The translations under genes were made by a program, and so were the position numbers. Below are positions 60,901 through 64,000 of a stretch of DNA of 64,000 nucleotides, in pieces; the first letter of the stretch is position 1, and each line of letters begins with the position of its first letter. The notes beneath the pieces were generated by a model. It was not told where the DNA came from. It did not search any database and saw only the letters and a program-made list of their open reading frames with translations. Origin of the DNA: Chaunax sp. Z400 (Eukaryota > Chordata > Actinopteri > Lophiiformes > Chaunacidae); contig CM075186.1 of assembly GCA_037577475.1 (NCBI GenBank), positions 6,509,501-6,573,500 of the forward strand, written 5' to 3'.

Positions 60901-63900
60901 ATTAGTGTGTGTTAATAAGCATCTACGCTACTATGCAATCAACACATATCTTGCAGACATTGTGTAATTATTCCCAAGTTTCTCAGGGTTTTCATTTCAC
61001 ATGATTTGAGCTGTGACAGAAACAGACCGCAGACAAAATGCTGTTTACACTTTATACTCTGTGGAGACTTTTTCTGGTACATGATGTCCTGCCAGTTTTA
61101 ATATTCAACATCACTTTTTAGCTTGCAGACTGTTTTTCCATCAGATTTTTTTTTTCTGCTGAAGTCTACTTGCAGTAAATACTTAGTTGAAGAGCTTTAC
61201 TGTCATGATCTATGTCATCTATGTGGTCACAGGTTGTGTAATCACTGTTGCAAAGATGGACTTCAGACTTTGGCTTTGCATGGGGCTGTCTGTTCTGTCA
61301 AAACCTGTAACATGTGGGCCAAAAAAAAAAAGAGTTCACTCCCGCAGGACTTTAGTGTATGGAACATAAACGGACAGGTTTGGACTACCTTTTGTTTTTA
61401 GGCCAAAAGTCACAACATCGTTGGCTTGTGTGATTTGTTTTCTTTGGCTTTGAGTTGACATTGTCAGATTTGATTTGCAATTTAGGAATAACAATCAAAC
61501 AGATATCAGAACAGATATTAGGGAGGAAATGTGAGCATACAACATACCCATTAACTAAAGCACAAACCTTTACCTTTGAACGTGTCGCTGAACTGCAGTC
61601 ATACTGTAAATGCAAATAACACTTATTTACAAAAGAAACAACTTATACTACATTTAATATTCACTAAGAAATAATTGCATGTTTGAGGACAGTGGTAAAA
61701 AGTGTCAGTGACGTCTTTAAGATATCTGTTAATGCTGGAAAATGCCCTCATTTATGCCTCTATAGAACATTAAACTTTAAGTGTCCTCTAAGGTGCCCTT
61801 CCTGTGTGCAAAACATGGTGCAGTGCCAAATGTGTTGACCTCCACCATATAAATAATTAATAGATCCTGGTGTGTGTTTATAACAGAGGAGTAGTAGTTT
61901 AACGTCTGAGTCACATAATAAAAATCCACTTTCTGTGCCTTTTTGATTTTTGTGGCCTGAGTCCGCTACTGTTTCAGGATACCCTCATCAGATTAGAAAC
62001 TTTTCCCCTCTGCAGATGTCTGATTACCAAAGGGGAGGTGCAGAGCTTCATCGAGAGGTGCATGATCGCCGTGGGCACCAAGTCACATCATGCCCGCAGC
62101 CTGGCTGAGGTGCTGGTGGAGGGAGACAACAGGGGCCACTACAGCCACGGACTCAACAGGATGGGTCAGTGGAGTCATCACTTTATCTGCATGTTTGATT
62201 TCAAGGTTTTGTAGTGATGTAGTGAAGATAAACTGTGACAAATACACATATAGAAACGTATATATGAAAATAAATCCACTTATTTTTCCTCACCTATCAC
62301 TCAACAACTTGATTGATTGCTTTTGTGTCTGGATTCAAATATGGCTGTCTATACTTTTCAACAGACATGTATGTAAAGGACATCCAGTCAGGGATCTGTG
62401 CCAAAGACGGGGAGCCAGTGGTGGTGAAAGAGAGTCCCGCCACGGCTCTGGTAGACGGACAGAACCTGCTGGGTCCTGTGGTGGGAAACTTCTGCATGAA
62501 TCTGGCCATTAAGAAGGCCAAAGAAGTTGGCATTGGCTGGGTGGTGGCAAGCGGTGAGTCTCTTTTCTTCTAAAACAGATACTTTAAGACGTCTGTCAAC
62601 AGAAATATGGGCCTGTAAGTATGTTTGTCATTGTCAAAAACATCTAAATGCAGCTACAGTGCTTGGATTTCATTCGATATAATTCACTTTAGAGGGGAAA
62701 GAGGACTGACTAAATCAAATCAACTAGTGGTTAAAGTGTCTCTATTAATAAACCAATCAACATACATTGTCATTGCTATTTAAATCTCTCCTGTATCTTT
62801 TATTTCTTAGGTTCCAACCATTACGGTATTGCCGGACACTATTCATTGGAAGCTCTGAAGGAAAACATGATTGTAGGTGAAAGGCTTATCTGCCTGTCAA
62901 GATAAATGTTTTAATTAAAATGCTAAATGCACTTTATTTAGGAATGGAGGTGACTGTCCTGTTTTCCAAAAGCGTTTAATTGTATGTCTAATAATTATCT
63001 GACCTCCACAGGGCATGGCCTTTACCAACACGTCCCCACTGGTGGTCCCCACACGTGCTAAAGAGGTTAGTGCACAGAATAAACTGGACTTCATGCAGGT
63101 TACGACTTCTGTCTCTCACTCTAACAATGTGAACCTTTCTTTTTGGTAGTGCACTCTGGGAACCAACCCCATCAGTGTGGCAGCTCCAGCCAAAGACGGA
63201 GACAGCTTTGTTTTGGACATGGCCACATCAGCAGTAGCACTCGGAAAGGTAAGAGCAGGTTTTTAATTATAAGGCATCAGGCATTCTTTAAATACCGATC
63301 ACATTTATAGCATCAAACCTCAAGACTGTCGAATGAATGAGAAAATAAGAGCTCACTTGGATACGCCCAGTCTAGGGGAAACCTGAGCATGTGGGATTAT
63401 ACAAATCCCAATGGATGACATGATAATTGCAAACAGAATTCATTTATTTTAGTATCAGGTTGGCTCAAAAAATCAAAAAACAAAACAAAACCAGCTTCGA
63501 AGCACAAACTAACTTAAATAGTTTTACGAAAGAAAATGTACATGAAATTTACACAAAACCGAGAGAAAAAAGAGGGATGAACAAAAAGGGATTCCGACCC
63601 CTACAGTTACCCGGACTCTTTAGAATGAATACAAGATTATTTACAGGACAAACTTTACCACAACAATCATTCTATCAAATCTGATCACTAATCGTCACCA
63701 AGCGGTAAGGCACAGTCAGGTTGAAGCAGGGAGAAGAGGAGCCGCTGCTGGGATTTACAGGTGTCATTTTAAAGGAGGCGCCATCAGTCTCCTGTCCAAT
63801 CCACAGCCTCCACCTGTAACTCAATAACCAGCACTGAACAGGGTGGGAGCATCACCCCCAGACAGGAAGGGAGAACAACACACAAAAATCACAATATTAA

Positions 63901-64000
63901 CAAATAAATACATAAAAAATAATTTTATTTAACCACCATTCTTAGTTTATAACTTTTGAAATGCTATCTACTCTATGATTTATGTGGACAGGTGGAGCTC
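54925..64000 (+). CDS. Malate/L-lactate/sulfolactate dehydrogenase-like oxidoreductase (Ldh_2 family), 5' part
   Basis: Coding exons 54925-54932, 62016-62164, 62365-62553, 62811-62872, 63012-63065, 63150-63248 and the first nine bases of the next, 63992-64000, join in frame to 190 aa; the gene continues beyond the window (family about 340-360 aa). It is not classical LDH/MDH but the separate Ldh_2 fold (bacterial YlbC/YjmC, archaeal MDH, sulfolactate dehydrogenase), cytosolic NAD(P)-dependent 2-hydroxyacid oxidoreductases. Markers: EGDNRGHYSHGLNRM (Ser46-His47-Gly48), GNFCMNLAIKKAKEVGIGWV, ASGSNHYGIAGHYS, MAFTNTSPLVVPT, GTNPISVAAPAKDGD and LDMATSAVALGKVEL. The first coding exon is only 8 bases (Met-Ser and part of Arg) with a 7.1-kb intron after it; it fits by phase but is the least certain part. 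If it is wrong, the start lies elsewhere in the intron. Substrate unknown. Confidence 0.88.
55930..56115. repeat. Dispersed fish repeat copy
   Basis: Reads 'tttatccagatccaatcc', 'ctctcaagtagtttttgtc', 'taatcctgctaacagac' and 'ctcttggtgggggtaattt'; same family as the copies at 58.7 and 59.1 kb. Confidence 0.6.
56383..57321. repeat. Tandem duplicate unit 1 (A+B), 939 bp
   Basis: Segment A (56383-56901) is repeated at 57322-57840 with the same length and only about three base differences seen. Segment B (56903-57321) is repeated at 60374-60790. In this first copy A and B are contiguous. Open frames in A and B are repeated with it and look non-coding. B ends in 'gagctttattgtcatttc', an interspersed-repeat phrase. 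Confidence 0.9.
57322..57840. repeat. Tandem duplicate unit 2, segment A'
   Basis: 519-bp near-identical copy of 56383-56901, abutting the end of segment B. Its partner B' is displaced 2.5 kb to the right. Confidence 0.9.
58690..59015. repeat. Dispersed fish repeat copy
   Basis: Contains 'tccacaaagttttgtggaa', 'attcctggaattcctgtacc', 'ccaccaagtttcatggaga', 'gtagtttttgcataattct', 'acaaaccaacaaacaaaag' and 'aacctccctggtggaggta'. Confidence 0.75.
59040..59290. repeat. Dispersed fish repeat copy
   Basis: Starts with 'agtgaagtgcacatctcc' and includes 'attcatggattcaaacc', 'ccaagttccatgaaaatcc', 'ttaagtagtttttgtggaa' and 'accaacaaacaaaccaac'. Confidence 0.65.
60374..60790. repeat. Tandem duplicate unit 2, segment B'
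   Basis: 417-bp copy of 56903-57321 with a short gap near the left end and a few substitutions. Beyond 60790 the sequence continues into a repeat phrase ('ccaggaccatgctgctaca') not present after B, marking the duplication border. Confidence 0.9.
63455..63900 (-). repeat. Unassigned repeat-like block in the last intron
   Basis: Sits between exons 6 and 7 of the Ldh_2-type gene. On the minus strand it shows a CTTTAAAATG TATA-like motif followed by about 250 bases ending in 'ggggtcggaatccctttt', a layout like an LTR or non-autonomous element. No terminal repeats or flanking duplication were established. Confidence 0.3.

Noticed and set aside
1..64000. CRISPR array, bacterial operon, tRNA or rRNA gene
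   Set aside because: The DNA is clearly vertebrate with spliced genes; no regularly spaced repeats of CRISPR type and no recognisable tRNA or rRNA sequence were seen by reading.

Overview
The window is vertebrate nuclear DNA, most likely from a ray-finned (teleost, probably percomorph) fish. It is AT-rich and intron-rich, and its coding exons are separated by long stretches full of small transposon remnants. Exons were built by joining in-frame homologous segments at GT/AG borders. Five genes are complete in coding sequence, one runs off the right edge, and one intact gene lies inside a transposon-like element.

Layout: (1) 1-3.5 kb, upstream or 5'-intron DNA without a recognisable gene. (2) 3.5-12.3 kb, synaptotagmin-12 (syt12), + strand, seven coding exons, 429 aa. 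(3) 16.3-25.9 kb, catalase (cat), + strand, thirteen coding exons, 527 aa, behind a compact promoter with CCAAT and GC boxes. (4) 29.5-49.4 kb, three two-exon CD225/IFITM genes in tandem on +: two close paralogues and a third, IFITM5-like gene. (5) 54.9 kb to the right edge, the first seven exons of an Ldh_2-type malate/L-lactate/sulfolactate dehydrogenase-like gene.

Mobile DNA: the intron of the first IFITM gene holds a 4.5-kb element with inverted ends and repeated sub-terminal AGTGTTAA-type motifs. Inside it, on the minus strand, is an uninterrupted nine-coding-exon gene (615 aa) from a multi-copy fish family, with its own promoter region, untranslated first exon and poly(A) signal. No recognised transposase lies between the ends. 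This is the most unusual object in the window. The same intron carries a hAT/ZBED remnant split by a 5'-truncated LINE. Between the first and second IFITM genes is a 2.2-kb piggyBac copy with TTAA duplications, perfect 14-bp inverted ends and a broken transposase. Many copies of one dispersed fish repeat are scattered through the right half. The long first intron of the dehydrogenase gene carries a recent tandem duplication whose second copy is split by 2.5 kb.

Functionally the genes are unrelated: a Ca2+-independent synaptotagmin, the peroxisomal H2O2-degrading enzyme, membrane-rigidifying antiviral/bone IFITM proteins, and a soluble NAD(P)-dependent oxidoreductase. The IFITM trio is the only local gene cluster.
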